This document shows, one piece after another, positions 1 to 10,035 of a stretch of DNA of 64,000 nt (position 1 is its first letter; each line of letters opens with the position of its first letter). The notes under the pieces are model-generated. The model was not told the origin of the DNA, did no database searches, and saw only the letters and a list, made by a program, of their open reading frames with translations. The position numbers and the translations under genes were made by a program. The stretch is from Polytrichum commune (Eukaryota > Streptophyta > Polytrichopsida > Polytrichales > Polytrichaceae), in NCBI GenBank assembly GCA_950295325.1, contig OX485806.1, positions 37,944,001 to 38,008,000 of the forward strand, read 5' to 3'.

Positions 1-1029
1 CGCCTCACTCTTCCGCCGGTCGGAGCCGGTTCTTGACTGGCCATCGCCATCTACCCCATCTCAGCTCCCTCGAAGTCCAACAGTCCTCACCCACCAAATA
101 TCCTCAAAGGATTAGCCGGAACACCTTTCACCCAGTAGACTTTGGGTGTGACCTCTAGTGCAAGGAGGGAGTATTTTGAGGCCACCAAACGGAGGACTGG
201 GAGGAGCAACCGGAAGAATACAAGGAAGGCGTGGGGAAGAAGGAGAAGAAGAAAGGGTTGGGCATGAGTTTTGGGTGGTTCCGAGGAGTGTGAGGGATTG
301 TGAGGTGTAGAGATCGACATTGGAGGCAGATTTGTTGCATTCAAGGTGGCATGCCGTGTAGGAGTTTTGCATACTGTGCGAAGGAGGGAAGGTTGGATAG
401 GGAGGTTGGGGTGATTTGATTTAGGAACAAAGGGAGCTTAATAGGTTTATTGTGCATTGACATTGTATTGTGATCAAGCATTTGTGAATGCTTGCATGAT
501 TAATAAGAAAGAAAAGGGTGTTATACACACCACTTCTCCCAATCTCTTCCTTGTTTGCACTTGTGACTTGCTAATTTGAATGTGGCTCACGAACCCTCAC
601 CCGGACTAGGACGCAATCGAAGGGTGAGGGGGATTTGTGCTCACAGTTGGGCACACTCAAATCTACAATAGTACCCATCAAGCATACCTGGAGTTGCACA
701 GGAAGGTAACAGAATGTGATGAAGTAAATGATGCCGCTCTGCCATGTAGGGATTAGGTCACGTTTTATTCTCTCCAATGCTTGTTGCACATTTTCTCATG
801 TACTCACAGAATTACAAATCCATCAAATATGCAAACTTCCAAAGCATCAAACCTTCCCCTAATAACTTTGCAATTGTAACAATTATAAGGGTCAAATCCT
901 CCACATGAACGAAGTGCCTAAATTGCACTTATCCTGTAATACCCAATTTTTGATTTTTCAAGGCAATAACGATGTTCAAGTGAGAAACAGACTATTTTTA
1001 GACTTACTAAGTGGAAGCCAGTAAGTATG
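1..1029. other. Unassigned left edge, no gene recognised
   Basis: The first 420 bases are relatively GC-rich and the rest AT-rich. Short open frames on the minus strand (for example 87-344 and 571-789) show no domain I recognise and have no convincing splice structure. The start could be the edge of a gene or repeat outside the window. Nothing more can be supported. Confidence 0.3.
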
Positions 1030-1032
1030 AAT

Positions 1033-3094
1033 AGGTCAATAGTCTGGTAGAGCAGAAAAGTAACTGCCAAGGGCTATCGTCTGATTCTAAGAGGCTTCAG
1101 AGGGAAAGAGGCCATTGTCTGGTAAGGAGAAATGTGCTGTGGTTGTTTTTTGGGATATACATGTTAATTTTTTGGTGAATATAGCCTTTGGCAGTGCAGG
1201 GTAGAGGCTAGGCTGAGAGAGCCGAGAGAAAAAGAACTGTTGTTCTTCTTTGGAGTTTTCTGACATTACTTTCAGTAAATTATGCTTTTGTATGCTTCTG
1301 TTGAGAGCTTGATATTATCTGTAGTAACTCCAGGGGGCTTGTATTGGAATACTGGAATAGCATATTTGACTTTGCACTTGATTTTGTATGAGTATATCTA
1401 TACTAGGCAATATAATCAGGAAATGCGTATTTGTGTAATGGCAGTCCAGACTTTGTGTTGTATGTTCAGTCTATTGTCTTCTGGTTGTCAGTTGTTTATC
1501 TGTTATAGTTGCTCGCTGAATTGTTGTATTAGGTGAGTTATGAATAAAAGGGAAATTGCAGATATTTCAAGCAATTACAGTGGTTACATTTGCAGTCCAT
1601 TGTCTTGGAATTAATAGGGACTGAAATGAATCATTAATGTAGCATTTGACCTCGGTAATTGCCTTCTTTATGAATGAGATGAAAGTTATGTTAGACTGGT
1701 GTTTAATAATCTGGAAAGTAGGAGTAGTTCCGGATACAGAAAAAGGACAAGCTTGTAGTCTTAATTGCCTAAAGAGTTGCTAAAAGGAATATATGAGTTT
1801 TTCTGAGAGAGAACATGCTGCATATTATAATTATTGACTGAACTTATTGTTGGGTCGTATGGAATCCGTACCAGGCAATTGTCTGAGAGTAACGGAGATG
1901 GACACTAATATGCCTAGATATCAGTTTTAAGTCAAGGATTTAAAATTGCAGGTCATTGTCTGTGCGTCTATGGCCTTGTTATATTGAGAGTGTCTTCCTC
2001 GAATAGGTTACCTGTCTGGGAACAAAGAGGGGTCTGAAATTAATTATATTAATCGATATATTACCTTGAACTCATAGATGAGAATTAATGTTTCCCCGCA
2101 AACAGATTGGGAAATCAGAGAGTTGAACTTGTCGGTATGTCTGGGAGTTGGACTGAAGTCACGAAGAAGTCTATAGTCTGGATTGCACCGTTAGGAGTGA
2201 GAGTAAATCAGAGCATTATCCATATCGAAAATAAAGTGAGGAATCCTTGCTGTGGAAATCTGAATTACTGGAGTGGCTCGAAATGATGGTGTTTTAAAAT
2301 CTGGCTTATGATTTATGCAATCAAAACCTATAGGTGGAATATATCAGATTTATTACTAGGCAATTGTCTATGAGTCATCGAATTGTGGAGAATCAGGGTA
2401 GATACTTATAATATTGACGGATACGTACCTTAGGAGAATTAAGGTGGATGAGTTTATCAACTAGAGATATGGAGTTTAATTTACCTGGATAGGTCGCCTA
2501 TATAAGATTGGAGAGGAGTCGGTAGGTAGGAGGATTGATTCACCCTAGACATTGGAAATACATTTAATTATTAATGTCTCTTAACATGTAATCCAGTTAA
2601 TAGTCTTTATTGTTGCACGTAATGGATTGAGGTCATAACGAAGACAGGCTATTGTCATTGCAGTTTAAATGGAGAGACTGCCCCTACTAACTGTTTATGA
2701 AAGATGAATCGTCAACATGCAGAGGCTATGGTCTGTGAAGGGCTGATTAGGAGAGCGAAAGAGGCCAAAGGTCACGATACCTACGACCTTGGTAAGCTTT
2801 GAGGATTAAGTGAAATCTTAATTGAATTAAGGAACCTTTAGAACAGTCTCACTTCGATAACTGAATAATTTAAATTTAGTGAAAAACGATGTGGATGACG
2901 GCACCGCCCCTTTCGAGTTCAATTAAAAGGGTTTAATTAAATACCAGCTTATGGACAATATCAAAGTGCCCTTGACTTTGATAAGCAAGACTAAAATGGA
3001 TTACTTCTGCAAATGACTATGGTCGATGGCGAGCCCTATGATTTTGCACCGCACTTGGTCCAATTAAAACGAACTCACTGCCAGACCATTGCCT
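1033..3094. repeat. Irregular array of an AGGCNATNGTCTG-like motif
   Basis: A degenerate motif, roughly (A)GRCNATNGTCTG, recurs on the plus strand near 1034, 1070, 1110, 1468, 1594, 1873, 1950, 2169, 2358, 2646, 2724 and 3082, among otherwise unrelated AT-rich sequence. Spacing is irregular (about 35-330 bp), so this is not a simple tandem repeat. Motif clusters like this are known in subterminal regions of CACTA and Mutator transposons, where they bind the transposase. That role is only inferred here, and no terminal inverted repeat was found around the array. No gene is visible in this stretch. Confidence 0.45.
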
Positions 3095-3406
3095 GGGAAA
3101 TTAGAGTGAGAAGAGAGACTGTCACTTTTGCATGCACTGTTATGGAGCGATCTTTTAGATGTTTTTACCCCTGCCCGTAAACTAATTGACACACCTAAAT
3201 GGAAATGAAGTGTTATAACCTGGTGTTTTACCTAATAAACCTTATCTAAGACACCTAGATGATATAGAAATCACCTTTTAAGTCTTCCCTGAGTGTTTCC
3301 CTGGGTTTTGTTTGTAACCAAAAAGCTAACTACATATCCTGTGACTAAAGTACAGTGGTTTACATCTAGTTATCACTCATCACATACTTGCATCACATTG
3401 CAACCA

Positions 3407-4110
3407 ATGAACAAGAAGAACCGACCGCTAGTTACAGATGAGCCGGTTGAGTTTGAGAAACAACCAATTGAAGTTCAAGACATCAGGAAAAAATTACAAA
3501 TAGTCTCAAATTCAAAGTAAGAACTGAAAGATCACAACACGCAGACAGTGGGACTTGGCGACAGTAGGATTGGGAGCGATTGTAACCAAAATCCTTCCCG
3601 GACACTGATTGCAACAGACACAAAGATATTCAATTACTAACGTCATTTTGGGCACATTGAATCGGAAAACCATGTCGCCCTGAATCCACAATCCTAGCTG
3701 TAGGTGTTTCCATTCTAATCTTTATGATCAACCACCGGCTGCAAACATATACCATCAAATTGCATGACATTGCAATCAATGAACGGGAAGAACCGACCAC
3801 CAGTTACAGATGAGCCGGTTGACTTTGAGAAACAACCTATTGAAGTTCAAGACATCAGGAAAAAATTACAGATAGTCTTTGAGGAATATCTCAAATTCAT
3901 AGAGTAAGAACTGAAAGATTAACACACAGACAGTGGGACTTGGCGACACTAGGATTTTGACTGATTGTAACCAAAATCCTACCCGGACACTGATTGCAAC
4001 AGACACAAAGATATTCAATTACTAACGTCATTTTGGGCACATTGAATCGGAAAACCCTGTCGCCCTGAACCCACAATCCTACCCGACCATAAAGTTAGGA
4101 CTTAGTGTTT
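3407..4110 (+). repeat. Dispersed repeat family B, tandem pair
   Basis: Two direct copies about 365 bp apart (near 3407-3710 and 3780-4080) share long near-identical blocks. Examples are GAGCCGGTTGA followed by TTTGAGAAACAACC, and the later block GACACTGATTGCAACAGA. The same block order recurs at about 34325-34570 on the plus strand and about 58390-58640 on the minus strand. The 75-codon open frame at 3293-3520 lies inside the first copy and is not preserved in the second, so it is not a gene. The element class is unknown. Confidence 0.7.
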
Positions 4111-4149
4111 CCATTCTAATCTTTATGATCCATAACTAGCTGCAAGCAT

Positions 4150-4950
4150 ATACCATCAAATAACTACGAATTACATAAAATCATGGACTCTGAAAATTAA
4201 CATTCTCGACTTGGAGTCCATAACTAAAAGCAACGCGTGCATTCCTGATCATATGAAGATCAAAAAACCAGGTAGGCATGTAACTTACATTGCATAAGTA
4301 ACTGCATCTGTAATCGTCGCTTCCCCAAAACAAATCCAACCTGCACAAAAACCCTCTTCAATGAGTTCTGAAGCAAAGCGTTGTATACGTGACATCTCAG
4401 ACACAGTCGGATTCTCTTGGATATGAAAGTTTCATAAAGAGTAAGCCTGTTGTTGCTTCAGTTTGAATTCTGAATTGGACTTGTACCTTTTACCCCATCA
4501 GGAATCATAGTGACATTATATTCTAGCGCTTGGTCGTTACACTTGGAACGCAGTAGTTGAAAGTGCCCACAATAGGGCCACAAACTTGTATTGAAATCTT
4601 CCTAGACCCTCTTCCAGATGGCTTAATTCCTACTATAAATTCTAGTGTTCTAGGCCTACAGATTCTTCTCAAGAAAGGACTTCTCACAGAGCAATTAGTA
4701 GAACAATTCAGCATTCTTTTCCATAATTCCAGACTTGTCCATCAACTCAAATAAGCAATCATGTCCATAAGCTCACATATGCAATCGCGTCCAAAATTTG
4801 TCACAGACTGAAGGAGAAGTGTAGTTGGGATTATCTCAACCTCCCTAATACTGGATGAAATGAAAGAGATATGTACCTGGATCAGATCCTTTGGGAGCAG
4901 TAGCACAAATTTGCTGATTCGGGCAACCATCGCAAGCGCTGGCTATGTCG
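4150..4950. other. No gene recognised
   Basis: AT-rich sequence. Overlapping short frames on both strands near 4523-4754 lack any family signature. A short stretch near 4548-4590 (AGTTGAAAGTGCCCACAATA) resembles 26738-26765 in ABCI11 intron 1, so part of it is probably dispersed repeat. Confidence 0.3.
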
Positions 4951-5014
4951 GTCTTAGGGATTGCCCTCGACTCTCAAGCCGCGTAAGGAAGACCAGCACT
5001 GCTCGAGCAGTGGA

Positions 5015-5152
5015 TCGCCGCACCGAGCACTGAGCACCGACTACCGAGCACCGAGCACCGCACCGAGGACTGGGGATCAAGCACCGAGCACCGCACCGAG
5101 GACTGAGGACCAAGCACCGAGCACCGCACCGAGGACCGAGCACCAAGCACCG
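5015..5152 (+). repeat. GC-rich 33-bp minisatellite
   Basis: About three to four degenerate copies of a 33-bp unit built from CACCGAG and CACCGCACCGAGGACTG, ending next to the left inverted-repeat arm at 5154. All three frames stay open on one or both strands because the unit length is a multiple of three and the sequence lacks T-rich codons. The open frames here (4943-5146, 4961-5182, 4974-5312) are therefore artefacts of the repeat and not genes. Confidence 0.75.
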
Positions 5153-5153
5153 C

Positions 5154-5340
5154 TAGGGTGTACCAAAAGGGCCATGTCTTGACAGCCCTTGGTCGAGCAC
5201 AGGCCACCCGTGGTCGAGACCGGGTCACCCGTGGTCGAGCCCGGGGTACCTGTGCTCCGGGGTAATGCCCTTGAGAGCGAAAATATGCGACCTGCCCGCT
5301 CCGATTTATCATCCGTTCAATTTTTTTTCATTCGTTATAG
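5154..5340 (+). repeat. Left inverted-repeat arm of the Pack-type element
   Basis: GC-rich arm with internal repeats of GTGGTCGAG and a CCCGGGGTACC palindromic core. It is the reverse complement of 7709-7895 with about one mismatch per ten bases. Arm-to-arm divergence suggests the insertion is not recent. Confidence 0.85.
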
Positions 5341-5382
5341 AAGCCGCTCGGCTGCCGCACTCGTCTTGGCGGCGCAGGGCAG

Positions 5383-6904
5383 ATCGCAAGAAAATGTGGT
5401 GTGAGAAGGCGTTGCACTTTGATGACACATGTGTGATTGGGTAAGCTGTTACATGGACAGGTGAGAGAATTGAGAGATACAATTGCATGAATTTGCTCCT
5501 TAATGCTTGAATCTTTCTGCAGGTGGCAGTTAATTATTGGCAGAGATTCAACTTGAAGAAAGTTCATACAACAGTGCCAAAGACTCCGTGAAGGTGCCAT
5601 CTGTAGAGAAGCCTCTCAGCATTCTCCCAAAGCATATTGGGCATGGCGTCGTCTTGGTTTCATTTAGGTGCTCAAAATTTTCTGAAGCTTTAAAGAGACA
5701 CAAAGTTCTTTTGATGTTGCCAATCTTGTATGATTTTGGTGTTATTGAAGAGGGAGAGTTATTCTATGGATCTTCCTGTAACCTCTGTGTCAGATATCAA
5801 ACTGTTCTGTTGAATCCCTAATTTGTAATTACCAAGTAAGGTTTATCTCAGTTTGTTTTAGCTTGTAGACACTTGTATGTCAAGACTCCAATACACCTTA
5901 CACATGGAATCAAATTTGCAAGTTTGACGTCCCACACTACATTGGGTGTTTATCTGGTTCTTCCTGATATTTAGAAATGTTTGTGGAGTCTCCATACACT
6001 TCATATATAGATAATCATGGCTGAGCATGCATTTTGTGCTCTCTGATCTGCTAAGATGACTTGAATTCTTCTTACTTGAACTTATAGTTTGATCAGCATA
6101 GAAAGATATAACTACAGATGTAGCTAGATACAGTTGCTATTATGTTTGGCTCAACACCAGAGTGGAATTTGATAAGCGGACTTTGGGTTTTTGGAAAGGT
6201 ACAAGCCAAGCAGTGGTCAGAGTCGGTGGCAAACTTACAACATGCACTGCGAGGCTATTCGTCAGATGGATGTTCATGGGAGGTAGTATTTCATAAACTC
6301 ATTTAATGAAGTACCCTGCATCAAACATATCTCATCTTTAAATATGGATACTTCTCATCGTGTATTAATATTTTAAACTTGTATTCGTGGAATGTGTTTG
6401 TAGGCACTGGGACTGGCTTATCAACACCTTGGTATGCTCACTGATGCTCTGAAGGTATGAACTCTATCTTGGAGCTACCCTTGGTTTTGATACTCTAACG
6501 AACTTTGTCTCAGAGACATTTTCTGGTTGCAGGCTTATGATAGAGTAGTAACTCTTGGAGATACATCTCCGGTCTTTGCTTACTACAAAGTGGTGCCATA
6601 CTCTTGGAACTTGCATCTTACGAACAGGTTTGAAATCTCTCTTATGATCTTGAAAAAGTAGTTTTTCCTACTGAACATGTAGACAACCTACAATCTACTA
6701 TTTTTCCTACAAAGCAACCAGCAAGTTGCGTTGCTGACAATGTCCAATATGCCATGTATACATGCTATTACCATCTTTCGTAGTGCAATCAAAAAAGTTC
6801 CAGAACACATTGTTGCACAGTGTGGACTTGCATCTGCACTCCTAGGTCGCGCTCGTGAGTGTGCAAGCATAGGTGCTTGTGCTTGGGCTGCAACTCTTCT
6901 AGTG
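5383..6904 (+). pseudogene. SKI3-type TPR protein gene fragment, disrupted
   Basis: SKI3 is the TPR scaffold of the Ski complex, which feeds mRNA to the cytoplasmic exosome. Exon-like blocks read in the order of the plant protein: 5383-5440 (ALHFDDTCVIG), about 5560-5667 (CREASQHSPKAYWAWRRLGF), 6199-6282 (QWSESVANLQHALRGY), 6404-6454 (ALGLAYQHLGMLTDALK), 6533-6627 and 6764-6904 (CGLASALLGRARECASIGA). Introns keep GT/AG ends and the 6199-6454 exons join in phase. It is broken by a TAG at 5665-5667 where plant SKI3 has Gln, by a one-base loss near 6587-6591, and by an acceptor reading AT instead of AG before 6764. Both gene ends are missing, so this is a captured middle portion of a gene that is about 1.2 kb of protein in full length. 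The match rests on remembered family sequence. Confidence 0.75.
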
Positions 6905-7050
6905 GTATGCTTTCTGGGATGTGCAATTTGAGGCCATTAAGTATGTTGAAGTGTGCAATGTGAAGCTGGGACAATTGTATGCATATTGTAGTTTGCCTTT
7001 AGCCGCAGTGCACCAAGAACTGTGCTAAAATACCCAAGAATCAAACTAAC

Positions 7051-7105
7051 CTGGTGAGGTAGGTCAGATATGAAACCAACTGTATCGCTTAGCAGTATTT
7101 TTTGC
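7051..7105 (-). pseudogene. Isolated HflX-like GTPase exon
   Basis: A single exon with intact AG acceptor and GT donor reads QKILLSDTVGFISDLPHQ. It contains the DTVGF G3/Walker B block and the following FISDLP typical of plant HflX-family GTPases (ribosome-associated, often organellar). No other part of the G domain (G1, G4) is visible nearby, and it lies opposite to the SKI3 fragment. It is therefore best read as a captured exon that cannot make a GTPase alone. The call is firm for the motif and uncertain for the exact paralogue. Confidence 0.7.
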
Positions 7106-7708
7106 CTGCAATTGCAAGAGGTGACAATCAGTTTCTTAGTCCACTTTTGTCTGCTACCACCCAAGTGTCCAAAAATTTTAATAAATCAAAGCCGTTGATC
7201 AAATGCTCTGATATTAGGTATACCAAGTGTAGTAACTTACTGCCCAACAATTTCTGTCTGGTGGGCAGAGTTCAAATCACGAGTTAGATCCGAGTTCTCA
7301 TATTGGAGCTCATATTGAGTATGATATTCATCATGCAATGCACGGAGCTCTTGGCAAATCGAGGGAAATTAGCGATGCCTACAGTCCCTCATCATGTAGT
7401 AATCGGGAATTGGAAGAATTTACAGAAGTGATGGTTTCTTGATGTTGTATCAGCAGATAGCATCATAGTGTAATGTGGAAAGAAATTAACGTGTAATCAG
7501 CTCCCCTCTTGTCAAGTGGAGCTTTGTGAGGGCAACGGAGAGGATGTCAAAAGCAGAGCCCAACACCCCACCACCGCAGTACGAGTACAGAAAGAAAGTG
7601 AGTTGGCAGCCTGACACAGTAGACAACGAACTCCTGCAGAAGAAAAAGTTTCCTTCATACCTAGTCATATCAATATGATTCAGAATGGCACTAACCCAAA
7701 TACTAACT

Positions 7709-7895
7709 CTATAACGAATGAAAAAAAGATTGAATGGATGATACATCAGAGCGGGCAGGTCACAAATTTTCGCTCTCAAGGGCATTACCCCGGAGCACAG
7801 GTACCCCGGGCTCGACCACGGGTGACCCGGCCTCGACCGCGGGTGGCCTGTGCTTTTGCACGGCTATCAAGACATGGCCCTTTTGGTACACCCTA
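7709..7895 (-). repeat. Right inverted-repeat arm of the Pack-type element
   Basis: Reverse-complement partner of 5154-5340. It ends at 7895, two bases before the terminus of the next inverted-repeat unit at 7897. The two termini therefore abut, and they resemble each other around CCAAAAGGGCCAT. Confidence 0.85.
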
Positions 7896-7999
7896 CTATG
7901 GAATGCCAAAAGGGCCATATTTTGTAAAACAGGGTACCCCGGGGAAGATGCCCGGTGCCCCGGGAAAGATTCCCTATACTCTGAGCTCGACCCAGAAGG

Positions 8000-8170
8000 T
8001 TTAACCATTTTCTAAATATTCCTTAGTCAGTTAGTAAATTTTACTGATTTTACGAAATGCTATAGTGGTTCCAAATTTTGTTTAAATTTGGAAGTAATTC
8101 GTTGGAATTATACATTTTCTTTGTATAACTGGATTGTTCCAGTTGTTTTATTTAAGTAACTAACCCGCAC
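8000..8170 (-). pseudogene. Start of the atpF group II intron, truncated
   Basis: Directly after atpF exon 1 the minus strand reads GTGCGGGTTAG, a GUGYG-type group II intron 5' end as in land-plant atpF introns. A small hairpin follows, formed by CTGG-AACAAT-CCAG as in domain I. The intron is cut at about 8000 where GC-rich arm sequence begins, so domains V/VI and atpF exon 2 are missing. Confidence 0.75.
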
Positions 8171-8315
8171 ACACTCCCTTTATGAAGTAAACTATTAAGC
8201 TAAGCACTACACTTAAATTAATTAAATTTGTTTCTAAAAGGTTTGTATTTAAGCCAAAATTTCCAACAAGAGGCCAATAACCTGAAGAAATAACTAAACT
8301 AATAATATTTTTCAT
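8171..8315 (-). pseudogene. atpF: atpF exon 1 (plastid ATP synthase subunit b, N-terminus)
   Basis: The frame opens at an ATG (8313-8315) preceded by GGAGAGAGT, a good Shine-Dalgarno-like site. It runs 48 codons plus one base to the intron. It contains the conserved sequence [11 protein letters not shown] and ends YFIKGV, matching the membrane-anchor start of CFo subunit b. It is clearly diverged from land-plant atpF (for example [14 protein letters not shown] where land plants have SLGHWPSAGSFGFNT). Exon 2, which makes the stator stalk, is absent, so this cannot encode a working subunit. It lies downstream of atpH on the same strand, as in plastid genomes. Confidence 0.85.
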
Positions 8316-8528
8316 ACTCTCTCCTATCAATAGGTTATCAAAGTTTTACAGAGTCTTTTTTACTTAAAGTCACTTATTTTTAGACATAAACTAATTTAGT
8401 TTAAGTCTATTTTTTTTTCAAATACAATTAGAAAATACTTTATTTGTTTTATTTTCTGCTATACAAAAGTCACAAAGATTTTTTTACCTAGAGTAGCAAG
8501 AGAGTAATTTTTTTAATTTAATTTAATT

Positions 8529-8580
8529 ATTAGTTTCTCTAAAAAATAAGTTATATAACTTATTTTTTAGAGAAACTAAT
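8529..8580. terminator. Perfect 52-bp palindrome between atpH and atpF
   Basis: Two 26-base arms beginning ATTAGTTTCTCTAAAAAATA are exact reverse complements with no spacer. It lies 41 bases past the atpH stop codon on the minus strand. Plastid genes often carry 3' stem-loops that stabilise transcripts rather than terminate them efficiently, and that is its likely original role. Perfect conservation of both arms is notable in a nuclear copy. Confidence 0.75.
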
Positions 8581-8620
8581 AACTCAATTAAAAAGTATGA
8601 CACTTTTAAAATATCCAAAT

Positions 8621-8968
<348 letters not shown>

Positions 8969-9199
8969 TCAAAATGTCTCTTTAAAAAGTGATAGTATCA
9001 CTTTAAAATAAAAAATAAAAAATATCTAACTAAAATGTAAAATTATTTTAAAAATTAAGCCTTTTTAAAATTGAATAATGTAATTTCAATTTTTTTGTTA
9101 ATTACTAAAAAAATTCTTATTATACCTCGGGGTACAGGGAATCTTTCCCGGGGTACCATGTTTTACAAAATATGGCCCTTTTGGCATTCCATAGGCGGG

Positions 9200-9700
9200 C
9201 AGTGAGGCGCAGGTCCCTCACTGTCCCGCCCTTAGAGGCGAGGGTTGCCCGGTGAGCATCGGACCCAAGGGGCAGCCTTAGGGGAAGAAAAAAAATTCTT
9301 CTTTCCCTTTGCTTTTTTTCCTTGTAGTTCTCCCCTCTCAACCATCCTACTTTAACATCGGAAGCTTATCACATTCCTTGGATTGTGTAAGTTATAATTT
9401 GCGTTTTCGCCTTCTTCATTGTCATGTCCTCTTCCTATAAACTAGGCAAAGGGGCAAGTTTATGGGCACAAACCTCATTTTTTGCCCGGGCTGCCCAAAG
9501 GTCGTCGGACTGGTAGGGGCAGCCCGAAAAAAAAATTGAACTTTCCCCCCTTTTTCCTGCTTGTCTTCTTCTTCATTCTTCTTTGCTAACTTCACCTTGG
9601 ACAACTCCAACCTTGCAAAGGTTAATGAAGTTTGTAAGTGCATTCTTACCCCTTTCATTGGCAACAAGAGACATTGCGGAGGGAGACGAGCTCTTCACTT
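9200..9700. other. GC-variable spacer, no gene
   Basis: Pyrimidine-rich sequence after the plastid unit, with two similar blocks (near 9260-9320 and 9505-9560) of GGCAGCC followed by an A-run and C/T-rich tract. Minus-strand open frames here (9120-9341, 9422-9667) have no recognisable domain. Confidence 0.3.
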
Positions 9701-10035
9701 ATTATCCAGTGAATTGAATATTTTTGGTTGATGCCATTGTGGCCCAGCTCCATTGCTCCATCTCGTATAGTTTAGCGAGACTGTAGCACCCACAGACCGT
9801 GCATGTGAGAAACCCCCATTGAAACCAAGTGTAGTCATTGGATTTAACGATCTGCATACGGATGACAAACTGTAGTCATTGTTTTTAACTCCATGATTAG
9901 AAGTTGTGATCACATATGGACAAGTACATGTTGACATGGGGTTTTGCAAATTTTGAAGTGGAAATGTGGAGCCTGCTCTGGAGGTGTACATATATACTAA
10001 CACAAATAATGCAATGTGGATGTCTGTTGTAATGT

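Larger units (their letters stand above)
5154..7895. mobile_element. Pack-type TIR element with captured gene fragments
   Basis: Inverted arms of about 187 bp (5154-5340 and 7709-7895) match at roughly 90% by eye. They begin TAGGGTGTACCAAAAGGGCC and end inward at a shared TTCGTTATAG. The 2.4 kb interior holds a decayed SKI3-type gene fragment with introns (+) and one HflX-like exon (-). It also holds an unrecognised coding-like tail ending at the TGA at 7441-7443. No transposase is visible. Plant Pack-MULEs and some non-autonomous hAT elements carry captured host gene pieces between TIRs, and this fits that pattern. The TAGGG-type terminus and long GC-rich arms do not settle the superfamily. 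I found no clear target-site duplication: the flanks are AGCACCGC and CTATGGAA. Confidence 0.65.

Noticed and set aside
4961-5312. 73- and 112-codon frames in the GC-rich repeat
   Set aside because: They are products of the 33-bp minisatellite and of the inverted-repeat arm, not conserved genes.
7675-8015. 109- and 93-codon plus-strand frames
   Set aside because: They translate the inverted-repeat arms. The same sequence at 5154-5340 is open on the opposite strand for compositional reasons.
9690-9800. Left terminus of the CACTA element
   Set aside because: No CACTACAAG-like sequence was found upstream of the transposase. CCTTGTAGTTCTCC near 9318 is similar, but in the wrong orientation and lacks the final base.
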